52,208 nucleotides of DNA, from assembly GCA_019137195.1 (NCBI GenBank), contig JAGVSR010000100.1, forward strand, positions 1-52,208, given 5' to 3'. Source of the DNA: Alphaproteobacteria bacterium (GTDB taxonomy: Bacteria; Pseudomonadota; Alphaproteobacteria; Rhizobiales; Hyphomicrobiaceae). Under the pieces are notes generated by a model, which saw only the letters and a program-made list of their open reading frames with translations, was not told the origin of the DNA and searched no databases. The translations under genes and the position numbers were made by a program. This document shows, piece after piece, positions 1 to 6,287 of the stretch. Each line of letters begins with the position of its first letter. The stretch's first letter is position 1.

Positions 1-384
1 GAACGCCGCCAGCCCGTCGAGGGCGTCGGCGCGGCTGGCGTATTTCCTGGGATCGGCGCCGTCAGGGTCCACGTCGAGATCGACGTAGAGCGCCCGCGCC
101 GCGCACATGTTGGCCTGCACGCGCTGCGACCAGCCGCCTGTCGTGGCGCCCTCGGGCGCGTCGGCGGGCAGGGGGCCTGCCTTGCGCGGGTTCCACACAC
201 GCGGCTGGCGCAGACTGTGGACGGCGAAATACACGTCCTGCGCCGGCGCGAGACGGCTCACATACGCTACAGCCTGCTGGACGGTCTCGACCACCCGGTG
301 GACGACGCCGCGCGAACTGGCGACCGCCAGGCAGTAGGGGCCTGTGGCGGGCCAGACGAGCTTGAGGAACCCAGCCGTGTCCAA
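1..384 (-). CDS. DNA primase (AEP/prim-pol type), N-terminal part, cut by window edge
   Basis: The open frame runs off the left edge, so only the first 128 codons are visible. Translation starts LDTAGFLKLVWPATGPYCLA and later contains LYVDLDVDPDGADPRKYAS. The hDhD pattern (DLDVD) followed by a KYASRADAL segment is the metal-binding signature region of phage and plasmid archaeo-eukaryotic primases, often fused to a superfamily 3 helicase; the helicase part would lie outside the window. The start is inferred to be TTG at 384: an in-frame TGA lies at 397-399, no ATG comes before the conserved region, and AAAGG lies about 9 bases upstream of the TTG. It is the last visible gene of the leftward replication arm, after the ssDNA-binding-like gene. 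Family assignment rests on the short motif only. Confidence 0.65.
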   Translation of the reverse strand, partial: MDTAGFLKLVWPATGPYCLAVASSRGVVHRVVETVQQAVAYVSRLAPAQDVYFAVHSLRQPRVWNPRKAGPLPADAPEGATTGGWSQRVQANMCAARALYVDLDVDPDGADPRKYASRADALDGLAAF

Positions 385-462
385 GATACGCGCCTTTCAG
401 CCCAATAGGTGGAGGGGAGTGCAGGTCGTGGAGAGGCCGTCCGAAGGCGGCCCCTCAGTTCT

Positions 463-479
463 AGCTCGCCCGGCGAGCT
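463..479 (-). other. Intercistronic hairpin between ssDNA-binding-like gene and primase
   Basis: AGCTCGCC and GGCGAGCT form a perfect 8-bp inverted repeat around a single C in the 112-base gap between the two leftward genes. No T-run follows, so it is not a classical terminator. It could stabilise or process the mRNA. Confidence 0.3.
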
Positions 480-496
480 TGCGACAGGAGAACGGA

Positions 497-1585
497 TCAG
501 GTCCAGTCCGCCAGAATGTCGTCGATGCCGCTGTCGCCGGCGTCCTCGACCACCGGGACGGTGGGCGCGGGGGCCTTCGCCGCCGCCTTCGGAGCGGCCC
601 TCGGGGCCGCGCCCGGAAGCTGCACTTCCATCGCGTCGTCAGCGATTTCCTCGACGACGGTCGGCTTGGGCGCCGCCTTGGGCGCCGCCTTGGGCGCCGC
701 CTTGGGCGCGGCCTTGGGCGCAGGCGCCGGCGCGGGTTTGGGCGCCGTGCGGGGCAGCGCGACCTCGGCCTCGTCATCCACAGCTTCTTGCGCCGCCGCC
801 CCGGTCTTGCGACCGTCCGCGCCTTCGGGCGACCACGTGCCGTCGAGCAGGCAGGTCACTTCCTCGGTGTGGCGGCGGGCCTTGATGACCTCGGCCTCGT
901 CGGGCGTGATGAAGCGGTCCGGGCTGAACAGCAGCTTCGGGTAGGCCACCTGCGGGTCGAACTTGATCTTGGTCACAACCATGCCGGTGTAGCCCACCCC
1001 GCGCGAATGCAGCAGGTCGAGGTAGTTCGAGAACGCGAACCACCCGGCCGCCACATGGTCGGGCGACTGGCCGTCGAAGTCGGACGTGACCGAGATTTTC
1101 AGCCGCAGGACTGGGAAGTTCGGGTCTTGCGCCGGCACCACCGCCAGCATCCGGTGTTCGCCGCACGCCTTCACGGCCTTGCCTTGCTCCGTGATCTTGG
1201 AGCCCTTGGCGGCCATCGGGCAGGTGGCGCACGCCGTCGCCTGCGGCTCCCCCACGTCCTTGGACGGCGCGATCCCGTCGTCCGACCAGCACTTGGCCCG
1301 CCCGACCTTGGCCGGGTCGTAGGCGCCCTCGTAGTAGGCCCGACCGCGCCGCTTGGCGTAGTCGAGCACGATCACGCGCATGGTCGAGACCGGCGCGTCG
1401 TCGCCATCGGCGTTGCGCTGGATCAGCTTGGTCTTTTCGCCGTTGGCGCTGATCTGCCACACCTTGCCCTCGAACGAGAGCGCGGGGATGGACGCCTTGG
1501 GAGCGATGTTGCTCTCGCCCGAGAATGCGTCGGCGAGGTGGGCCGGCAGGCTCTGGCCCTTGAACAGGGTAAGCGCGTTACTCAT
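497..1585 (-). CDS. Putative single-stranded DNA-binding protein (DUF2815-like role), 362 aa
   Basis: The N-terminal ~240 residues are well structured and carry four cysteines (C99, C119, C122, C141) spaced like a zinc ligand set. The C-terminal third is a low-complexity Ala-Pro-Lys linker (four AAPK units encoded by a 12-base tandem repeat at about 665-724) followed by an acidic, aromatic tip ending DDILADWT. A flexible linker with an acidic tip is typical of phage and bacterial ssDNA-binding proteins, where the tip recruits partners, and the gene lies among helicase, nuclease, polymerase and primase genes. A role in replication is therefore inferred; no OB-fold can be proven by eye. The start ATG has GGAG 9 bases upstream and overlaps the end of the upstream gene by 8 bases. 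Confidence 0.6.
   Translation of the reverse strand: MSNALTLFKGQSLPAHLADAFSGESNIAPKASIPALSFEGKVWQISANGEKTKLIQRNADGDDAPVSTMRVIVLDYAKRRGRAYYEGAYDPAKVGRAKCWSDDGIAPSKDVGEPQATACATCPMAAKGSKITEQGKAVKACGEHRMLAVVPAQDPNFPVLRLKISVTSDFDGQSPDHVAAGWFAFSNYLDLLHSRGVGYTGMVVTKIKFDPQVAYPKLLFSPDRFITPDEAEVIKARRHTEEVTCLLDGTWSPEGADGRKTGAAAQEAVDDEAEVALPRTAPKPAPAPAPKAAPKAAPKAAPKAAPKPTVVEEIADDAMEVQLPGAAPRAAPKAAAKAPAPTVPVVEDAGDSGIDDILADWT
665..724 (-). repeat. 12-bp tandem repeat (5 units) encoding Ala-Pro-Lys linker
   Basis: Five consecutive copies of cttgggcgccgc, the last two slightly degenerate, lie inside the ssDNA-binding-like gene. On the minus strand they encode the APKA repeat of the linker. Copy number is likely to vary between relatives by slippage. 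Confidence 0.8.
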
Positions 1586-1991
1586 TGCTGTTGTCTCCGT
1601 CTTTGGCGCTGGGTTTGCGCACGCCGATCTTCATAAGCTGGATGACATCGACGCCGGGCGGCGTCGCGCCGTGGTTGATCTCGCGGTAGCGATTGACGAA
1701 CGTCTTGGTCAGCCGGCGCTCCAGCATCTCGAAGGCGTCGTGAGTCTTGATAAATTCGTAGATCGCGCCCCAGTCTGCGGCGCGCGGGATGGTGTCGATG
1801 TAGCTGTAGACCAGCCCCATCGAGGTGGTCAGGCTCTTGGTGTGCGTGTCCTGCATGTGCTTGAGCAGCGCCACGTCGAGCCGTTCGAGATGGTCCTTGA
1901 GCTGCCTGTCCTCCTGTTCGTATTGCGCCTTCAACTGTGAACGACGTTCGCGGATCGCGCGATACGCTCCGATGACCTTTTCCACATCCAT
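1578..1991 (-). CDS. Hypothetical replication-region protein, 137 aa
   Basis: I do not recognise a named family. The first ~45 residues (IGAYRAIRERRSQLKAQYEQ and onward) are strongly charged and predicted helical, probably coiled coil. The central part, with a tryptophan and an acidic and aromatic helix (WGAIYEFIKTHDAFEMLERR), looks globular. It has a good ribosome binding site (AGGAAAGGACC before ATG 1991). It sits between the SNF2-type helicase and the ssDNA-binding-like gene and overlaps the latter by 8 bases, so translational coupling and a shared replication or recombination role are likely. Confidence 0.7.
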   Translation of the reverse strand: MDVEKVIGAYRAIRERRSQLKAQYEQEDRQLKDHLERLDVALLKHMQDTHTKSLTTSMGLVYSYIDTIPRAADWGAIYEFIKTHDAFEMLERRLTKTFVNRYREINHGATPPGVDVIQLMKIGVRKPSAKDGDNSNE

Positions 1992-2009
1992 GTTCGTGGT
2001 CCTTTCCTG

Positions 2010-3569
2010 TTAGCTCGCTATGGCCAGATCGTAGAGACGCAGGATGGCGTCCTGCGCCTGCGCGCGCTTGTCGACCATCCGGTAAATCTCCCACTCGACC
2101 GGATGCGCGCCGATCCGCACCACCGTCATCGGGCGCACCTGCCCGGCGCGGTTGATACGCTCCACCACCTGCTGGAACTGGTCGTTGGAGTAGATCGGCG
2201 CGTAGAACACCAGCACGTCCGCCTCGGTCAGGTTGAGGCCGTGCGACATGACCTGCGGATGGCACAACAGCAGGTTGGGCTCGGCGTCGTTCTTGAACGC
2301 GCGGATGATGTCGTTGCGAGCCCGTGGGCTCACATCGCCGTTGAGCACGCCCACCGTGTGGCCGGCGTGCAGCAGTTCCGTCTCCAGCACTCGGGCGATG
2401 CCCTTGAACGGAGCGATGACGATCGCCTTGGCGTGGGCCATGTCGATCGCGTCCAGCAGCGTCCGTAGACGCGGCGCGTGCGGCAGTCCGACGTATTCCT
2501 CCTTTTCCGTGTCGCGCAGCGATCCGCACATGATCTGGCGCAACTTGTTCAACTTGTCGGCGGCGTTCACGGCGTTGATCGTCTGGCCGTTCGACCGCGT
2601 GTGGATCATGTCGTCCTTCATGGTCTTTATAGCACGTTTCTGCTCAACCGTCAGCTCGGCCGTCAGGTCGATGTGCGTCATCGGCGGCAGGTCCATGCAG
2701 TCCTTTTTCAGGATGCGGATCGCCGGTTGCAGCGCGTCGAACGCGATCTCCTCCGAGCCCGCGCGCGGCGCCCACCTGTAGGTCGTCACCTGCATCATGG
2801 TGTCTCGCTTGAACCGACCGAAGTAGAGCGGCACGCGCGACGGATTGACGATGCGCGCCTGCGCCCATGCGTCGGTGGGCGCGTTGGGGCACGGCGTGCC
2901 CGTCAGCCACCACACGCGCTTCTTGGTCTTGAGCATCCCTTCCAGCGCCTTATGGCGCATGGTGGAGCCGTTCCTGAACATGGACCCCTCGTCGACGATC
3001 ACCAGTCCGACCTCGGGCGACCTGACGAACTTGCGCACCTCCTCGTGGCCGACGCCGTCGTGGTTGACGATGTAGAAGTCCGCCTTGGTCGCCAGCGCCT
3101 TCTTGCGCTTCTCCAGCGAGCCGTGGACGATCACGGCGCGGCGGTGCATCAGCACGTCGAATATCTCTTGCACCCACACGCGCTCCAGCGTGGAGAGCGG
3201 CGAGAATACGACACACTTCTCGACTTTACCTTGCAGCATCAGGATGTCTGCGGCCCATAGACTGGCCGCAGACTTCCCGCAGCCCATTTCTGACAAGTTA
3301 AAACACCGATTATTACGTAAGTGGAAGTCAACAATACTCCGCTGGTGGGCCATCGGCGAGAACTTGCCCGGCCACTTGTAGGCGGTCATGCCCGGCAGCG
3401 GCGTGACCACGCCGATGTTGGTCAGCACCTTCGCCGCTTCGTCGGTGTAGCGCACCGCGATGTTGGCGTCGGGCAGCGGCACGATCCGGCTGTCGGGGAT
3501 CAGGTCGCGCACCTCGAACGGGTCGTCCACCCGCAACAGCAGGCTGTTGGTCTTGGCGTGCAGGCGCAT
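2010..3569 (-). CDS. SNF2/superfamily 2 DNA helicase
   Basis: 519 aa. Walker A is seen as NLSEMGCGKSAAS (K99), the Walker B equivalent as IVDEGS (193-196, a DEGH-like box), a TGTP motif follows (WWLTGTPCPN), and a C-terminal motif VI reads RINRAGQVRPMTVVRI. This order is that of SNF2-family ATP-dependent translocases; phage versions act in replication or recombination rather than chromatin remodelling. The length is usual for the compact phage form without extra DNA-binding domains. The ATG at 3569 follows the VRR-NUC stop after 4 bases, so the two are probably translated in series. Confidence 0.9.
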   Translation of the reverse strand: MRLHAKTNSLLLRVDDPFEVRDLIPDSRIVPLPDANIAVRYTDEAAKVLTNIGVVTPLPGMTAYKWPGKFSPMAHQRSIVDFHLRNNRCFNLSEMGCGKSAASLWAADILMLQGKVEKCVVFSPLSTLERVWVQEIFDVLMHRRAVIVHGSLEKRKKALATKADFYIVNHDGVGHEEVRKFVRSPEVGLVIVDEGSMFRNGSTMRHKALEGMLKTKKRVWWLTGTPCPNAPTDAWAQARIVNPSRVPLYFGRFKRDTMMQVTTYRWAPRAGSEEIAFDALQPAIRILKKDCMDLPPMTHIDLTAELTVEQKRAIKTMKDDMIHTRSNGQTINAVNAADKLNKLRQIMCGSLRDTEKEEYVGLPHAPRLRTLLDAIDMAHAKAIVIAPFKGIARVLETELLHAGHTVGVLNGDVSPRARNDIIRAFKNDAEPNLLLCHPQVMSHGLNLTEADVLVFYAPIYSNDQFQQVVERINRAGQVRPMTVVRIGAHPVEWEIYRMVDKRAQAQDAILRLYDLAIAS

Positions 3570-3573
3570 GGCG

Positions 3574-3966
3574 TCAGGCGTCGGCCAGCAGTATCCGCAG
3601 CGCGTCGAGCATCGTCGCGCCGTCCTTGGTGTCCACGTCCTGTCGGGCCGCCACCGCCGACGACGCCTTATCGAAGCTGTCGAGCCACATGGCCAGCACG
3701 TCGACGGTCGTCTCGCGCACCACGAACGCGAACGCCTCCTGCGCGCGGATCGAGTCGATGAACGCCTTCTGCATCGCGCTCGGCATGTTCTTGCCGAACT
3801 TGGTCTCGATCGCCACGAACACCCCGGACTTGATCGCGAGGATGTCGGCGATGCCGGTGCGGCCGAAGCCGTTGGCCGGCGGCATGAACCAGAACCAGTC
3901 GTGCTTGTCGAGCAGTCTCTTGACGGCGGTCTTTACGCCGGCTTCGTTGTGGATCGCCTTCGCCAT
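3574..3966 (-). CDS. VRR-NUC domain nuclease, 130 aa
   Basis: The ATG at 3966 (MAKAIHNEAGVK) is chosen over more upstream in-frame starts because AAGGG lies 8 bases before it and the upstream codons lie inside the previous gene. Residues GRTGIADILAI...FVAIETKFGK show the PD-(D/E)XK arrangement (D, then E-x-K) of VRR-NUC enzymes, followed by a conserved Q in SAMQKAFI. Such stand-alone phage VRR-NUC proteins are predicted structure-specific or Holliday-junction-type nucleases. It sits between the Fe-S nuclease and the SNF2 helicase, a common phage recombination/replication grouping. Confidence 0.85.
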   Translation of the reverse strand: MAKAIHNEAGVKTAVKRLLDKHDWFWFMPPANGFGRTGIADILAIKSGVFVAIETKFGKNMPSAMQKAFIDSIRAQEAFAFVVRETTVDVLAMWLDSFDKASSAVAARQDVDTKDGATMLDALRILLADA

Positions 3967-3967
3967 G

Positions 3968-4639
3968 CTATCGGCCCTTTCCGTTGAACTCGCAGTCCAG
4001 CACCGGGCAGTGCGCCCTGCACAACCCGGACTGACGCGGTTGCCACACGTCCTCGATGTGGGCCTGCGCATACTGGCGCAGGTCCGGCTTCATCTTCGCC
4101 CACAGGTCCGCCTGCCCCGCCGCGCCCCACACCTTGCGGTCGGCGGCGCAGTCCTGCGTCCAGTAGAACTCGGCCGACACCAGCCGCACGCCGGGGTGGG
4201 CGGCGAACACCCACAGCGCGTTGAGTGCGAGCTGGTCCCACTTGGGCCGACGCTTGCCCGTCTTGTAGTCGACCACGTAGGCGCGGCCCGCCGCGCGATC
4301 CACCTTCATCCAGTCGACGATCCCCCGGTAGAACGTCTTGGGGTCGAAGAAGTCGCACGGCTCCAGCGACGTGTTGAGCGCCACCTTCATCTCGACCTCA
4401 AGCTCGCCCGGCCGCTTGTCAAGCTGCTGCATGAACTGTTCGTGGACGCCGAGCCCGGCCGGCAGCGGGACTTGATCCCGCTGCCTGTTCTCGAACGCGG
4501 TGTGGACCTGCCGACCCCATACGAGATGGGGCGTGTCCGGGTCGTCCTTGACCGTCTTGAGGATATATTTGGCGTGATACTGCCGAGGGCAGGTCACGAA
4601 GGTCGAGAACGACGTGAACGAGAACGGGCGCGGCCTCAT
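3968..4639 (-). CDS. PD-(D/E)XK exonuclease, Cas4/AddB-like with Fe-S cysteines, 223 aa
   Basis: Starts MRPRPFSFTSFSTFVTCPRQ at ATG 4639. C17 near the N-terminus and a C-terminal cluster C-x3-C-x4-C (LCRAHCPVLDCEF) match the four-cysteine iron-sulphur staple of Cas4, AddB and RecB-like nucleases. The catalytic core is visible as GIVDWM...AYVVDYKTGKRRPKWDQL (D, then D-x-K, then Q). Expected activity is ssDNA/dsDNA exonuclease in recombination or replication. The ATG overlaps the stop of the DEDDh exonuclease gene by 4 bases (ATGA), so the two are translationally coupled. Confidence 0.85.
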   Translation of the reverse strand: MRPRPFSFTSFSTFVTCPRQYHAKYILKTVKDDPDTPHLVWGRQVHTAFENRQRDQVPLPAGLGVHEQFMQQLDKRPGELEVEMKVALNTSLEPCDFFDPKTFYRGIVDWMKVDRAAGRAYVVDYKTGKRRPKWDQLALNALWVFAAHPGVRLVSAEFYWTQDCAADRKVWGAAGQADLWAKMKPDLRQYAQAHIEDVWQPRQSGLCRAHCPVLDCEFNGKGR

Positions 4640-5193
4640 GCCGCCACCCGCAGCGCCTTGTATGCTTCGATCACGCACTGCGCCTGCGCCACCGCGTCGT
4701 GGACGGCGATGTGCGCCTGCGCCGCGTCCGGCTTCGGCCACGGATGGTCGACCGGCAGCAGTTGCTTGAGCGTCCGCAGATCGCGGCTGTGGAAGAATTT
4801 CCACGGCGCGTCGAGACCGGCCGTGGAGTAGGCGCACTCCAGCAGCACGTTGTCGAACGTCGCGCCGTTGCCCCACGTCGGCAAGCTGGCCGGACCGAAC
4901 CACTCGGCAAACCCGTAGAGGGCCTCGATCAGTTCGAGCCGTGGGGCCTCGGCCAGCGCGTCGCGCGCCGTTTGCGGCGCGGTGTTGAGCCACCACACGA
5001 CGGTCTCGCCGTCCATGCGCAGGCCCGCCTTGAGCACGCTCGACAGGTCCACGTTGGCCTGGAACCTGTCGACGATCTCGCCGGTGGTCGGAATGAATTT
5101 GCACGCCCCGATGGCGACGATGGCCGAGTAGGGCCGCGTTCCCATCGTCTCCAGGTCGAGCGAGACGTGCAGGTCGAGGTTGGTCGCGTCCAT
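4636..5193 (-). CDS. DEDDh 3'-5' exonuclease (Rv2179c/DnaQ-like), 185 aa
   Basis: ATG 5193 gives MDATNLDLHVSLDLETMGTR. ExoI is DLETMG (D-x-E), ExoII is in LPTWGNGATFDNVLLE, and ExoIII is H-x4-D in AHIAVHDAVAQA, the DEDDh pattern. The opening LDLETMG...AIVAIGACKF is typical of the phage branch related to the Rv2179c exoribonuclease-like family. It may proofread, trim recombination intermediates or degrade RNA; substrate choice cannot be read from sequence. The stop overlaps the next gene's ATG, and the start lies 2 bases after the upstream stop (5196). Confidence 0.85.
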   Translation of the reverse strand: MDATNLDLHVSLDLETMGTRPYSAIVAIGACKFIPTTGEIVDRFQANVDLSSVLKAGLRMDGETVVWWLNTAPQTARDALAEAPRLELIEALYGFAEWFGPASLPTWGNGATFDNVLLECAYSTAGLDAPWKFFHSRDLRTLKQLLPVDHPWPKPDAAQAHIAVHDAVAQAQCVIEAYKALRVAA

Positions 5194-5195
5194 GC

Positions 5196-5771
5196 TCACT
5201 CTCCCTTGACGGCGTGTTCGACGGCGGCCTTGAGCCGATCCTCGACCGACAGCGCCTCGTCGGTCCGCTGCATGGCGTCGCGCAGCGTGTCGCTCGTCGG
5301 GCGTGGCGTCACGCCGAGGCCGATCGTCGGGGCGGGACGGGCAGGCGCGTCGACCGGTTCGGGGACGGACGCCCGCGCGGTCGTCAGCGTCTGCTGACGC
5401 TCGGCGCGCGCCTTCTGGACGGCCACCATGTCGGAGACCATGCGCAGCACGCCGTCCCACACCTTCACGCGGTCGTCGACGCCGACGCCCCGGCGGTGGT
5501 AGCAGAGCAACGCCAGCCCGTTCCAGGCGATCGCCGCGCCGTGGTGGAGCCCGGTGGTGGGGTCGATGTCCTCGCCGCCCTTGAGGGCCTGCGTGTGACG
5601 CTCCAGCGCGCCGATCACGCGCGACCAGTTCATGCCCATCTCCCAGTTGCGGTCGCCGTATTCGCGCCCGCCGAGGGTGTAGAGCAGCGCCAGTTCCGCC
5701 AGCCCATCTACCGGCAACAGGTCATAGCGAATTTTTCCGGCGTCGTGCCGGATGGCCTCGTTCGTCGACAT
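5196..5771 (-). CDS. dATP/dGTP diphosphohydrolase-like protein (DUF5664/MazZ-like), 191 aa
   Basis: Residues ~8-90 (GKIRYDLLPVDGLAELALLY, GDRNWEMGMNW, GEDIDPTTGLHH) match the conserved core of the phage dATP/dGTP diphosphohydrolase N-terminal family, an all-alpha MazG-like nucleotide pyrophosphatase. The remaining ~100 residues are a Pro/Ala-rich linker and a short charged helix not seen in the minimal family. In phages with 2-aminoadenine DNA the related MazZ makes dGMP from dGTP, but the family also occurs in phages with ordinary DNA, and no PurZ gene is in this window. A good ribosome binding site (GGAAAGGACACC) precedes the ATG. Confidence 0.8.
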   Translation of the reverse strand: MSTNEAIRHDAGKIRYDLLPVDGLAELALLYTLGGREYGDRNWEMGMNWSRVIGALERHTQALKGGEDIDPTTGLHHGAAIAWNGLALLCYHRRGVGVDDRVKVWDGVLRMVSDMVAVQKARAERQQTLTTARASVPEPVDAPARPAPTIGLGVTPRPTSDTLRDAMQRTDEALSVEDRLKAAVEHAVKGE

Positions 5772-5805
5772 GCGGTGTCCTTTCCTCTGTGGTTGGGGGA
5801 TGGCG

Positions 5806-6084
5806 TCAGGCCATCCCTGCGCCCTTCGTCCGCTTGAACGAGCGGTTCTTGCTCGCGTCGCGCGGACGCAGGTTCTTGAGACCGTTGCCGCCGCCCTTGG
5901 CCAGCGGCGTCTTGTGGTCGATGTCGCGTTTGTCGCCCGGCTTGATCATCCCGGCCTTGATGGCTGCCCGCCGGGCGCGCATCCGCTTGGCGTGCGGGGC
6001 GTCGGACCCGCCAATATCGCCGCGCGCCTTGGCGGTCCTGGCTTCCTGCTTGTAGTCGCGCACATAGCCGGGGGAGCTGGGCAT
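5806..6084 (-). CDS. Small HNH-motif protein, 92 aa
   Basis: Starts MPSSPGYVRDYKQEARTAKA. The second half contains KRDIDHKTPLAKGGGNGLKN followed by NRSFKR; the D-H pair, the GG-x-N-x3-N spacing and a terminal NR are the signature of a minimal HNH endonuclease fold lacking zinc cysteines. Small proteins of this layout recur in replication modules of podovirus-like phages. Whether it cuts DNA or has been re-used structurally is not known. The ribosome binding site AGAGGAC lies before the ATG. Confidence 0.7.
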   Translation of the reverse strand: MPSSPGYVRDYKQEARTAKARGDIGGSDAPHAKRMRARRAAIKAGMIKPGDKRDIDHKTPLAKGGGNGLKNLRPRDASKNRSFKRTKGAGMA

Positions 6085-6089
6085 GGTCG

Positions 6090-6287
6090 TCAGTCCTCTG
6101 TGGCGGGCTCGACCTCACGCTGCGTGAGGCTGTAGCCCATCTGGGCGAAACGGTCCTTGTCGTAGACTTCCTCGAAAGTCCGGTGCCGGCCCCGCAGGGT
6201 GATGACGCCAGACCCTTTGTCGAACTTCACGACCTCGTATTCTTTCTTCGTCTTGTCGTGGACCAGAAAGACCTTTCGTTCAGTCAT
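6090..6287 (-). CDS. Hypothetical protein, 65 aa
   Basis: A small charged protein beginning MTERKVFLVHDKTKKEYEVV with an alternating hydrophobic pattern that suggests a small beta-rich fold. No family recognised. Its start overlaps the 3' end of the polymerase gene by 8 bases and is preceded by an exceptionally good Shine-Dalgarno sequence (AAAGGAGGTG), so it is very probably translated, and perhaps strongly. Confidence 0.75.
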   Translation of the reverse strand: MTERKVFLVHDKTKKEYEVVKFDKGSGVITLRGRHRTFEEVYDKDRFAQMGYSLTQREVEPATED

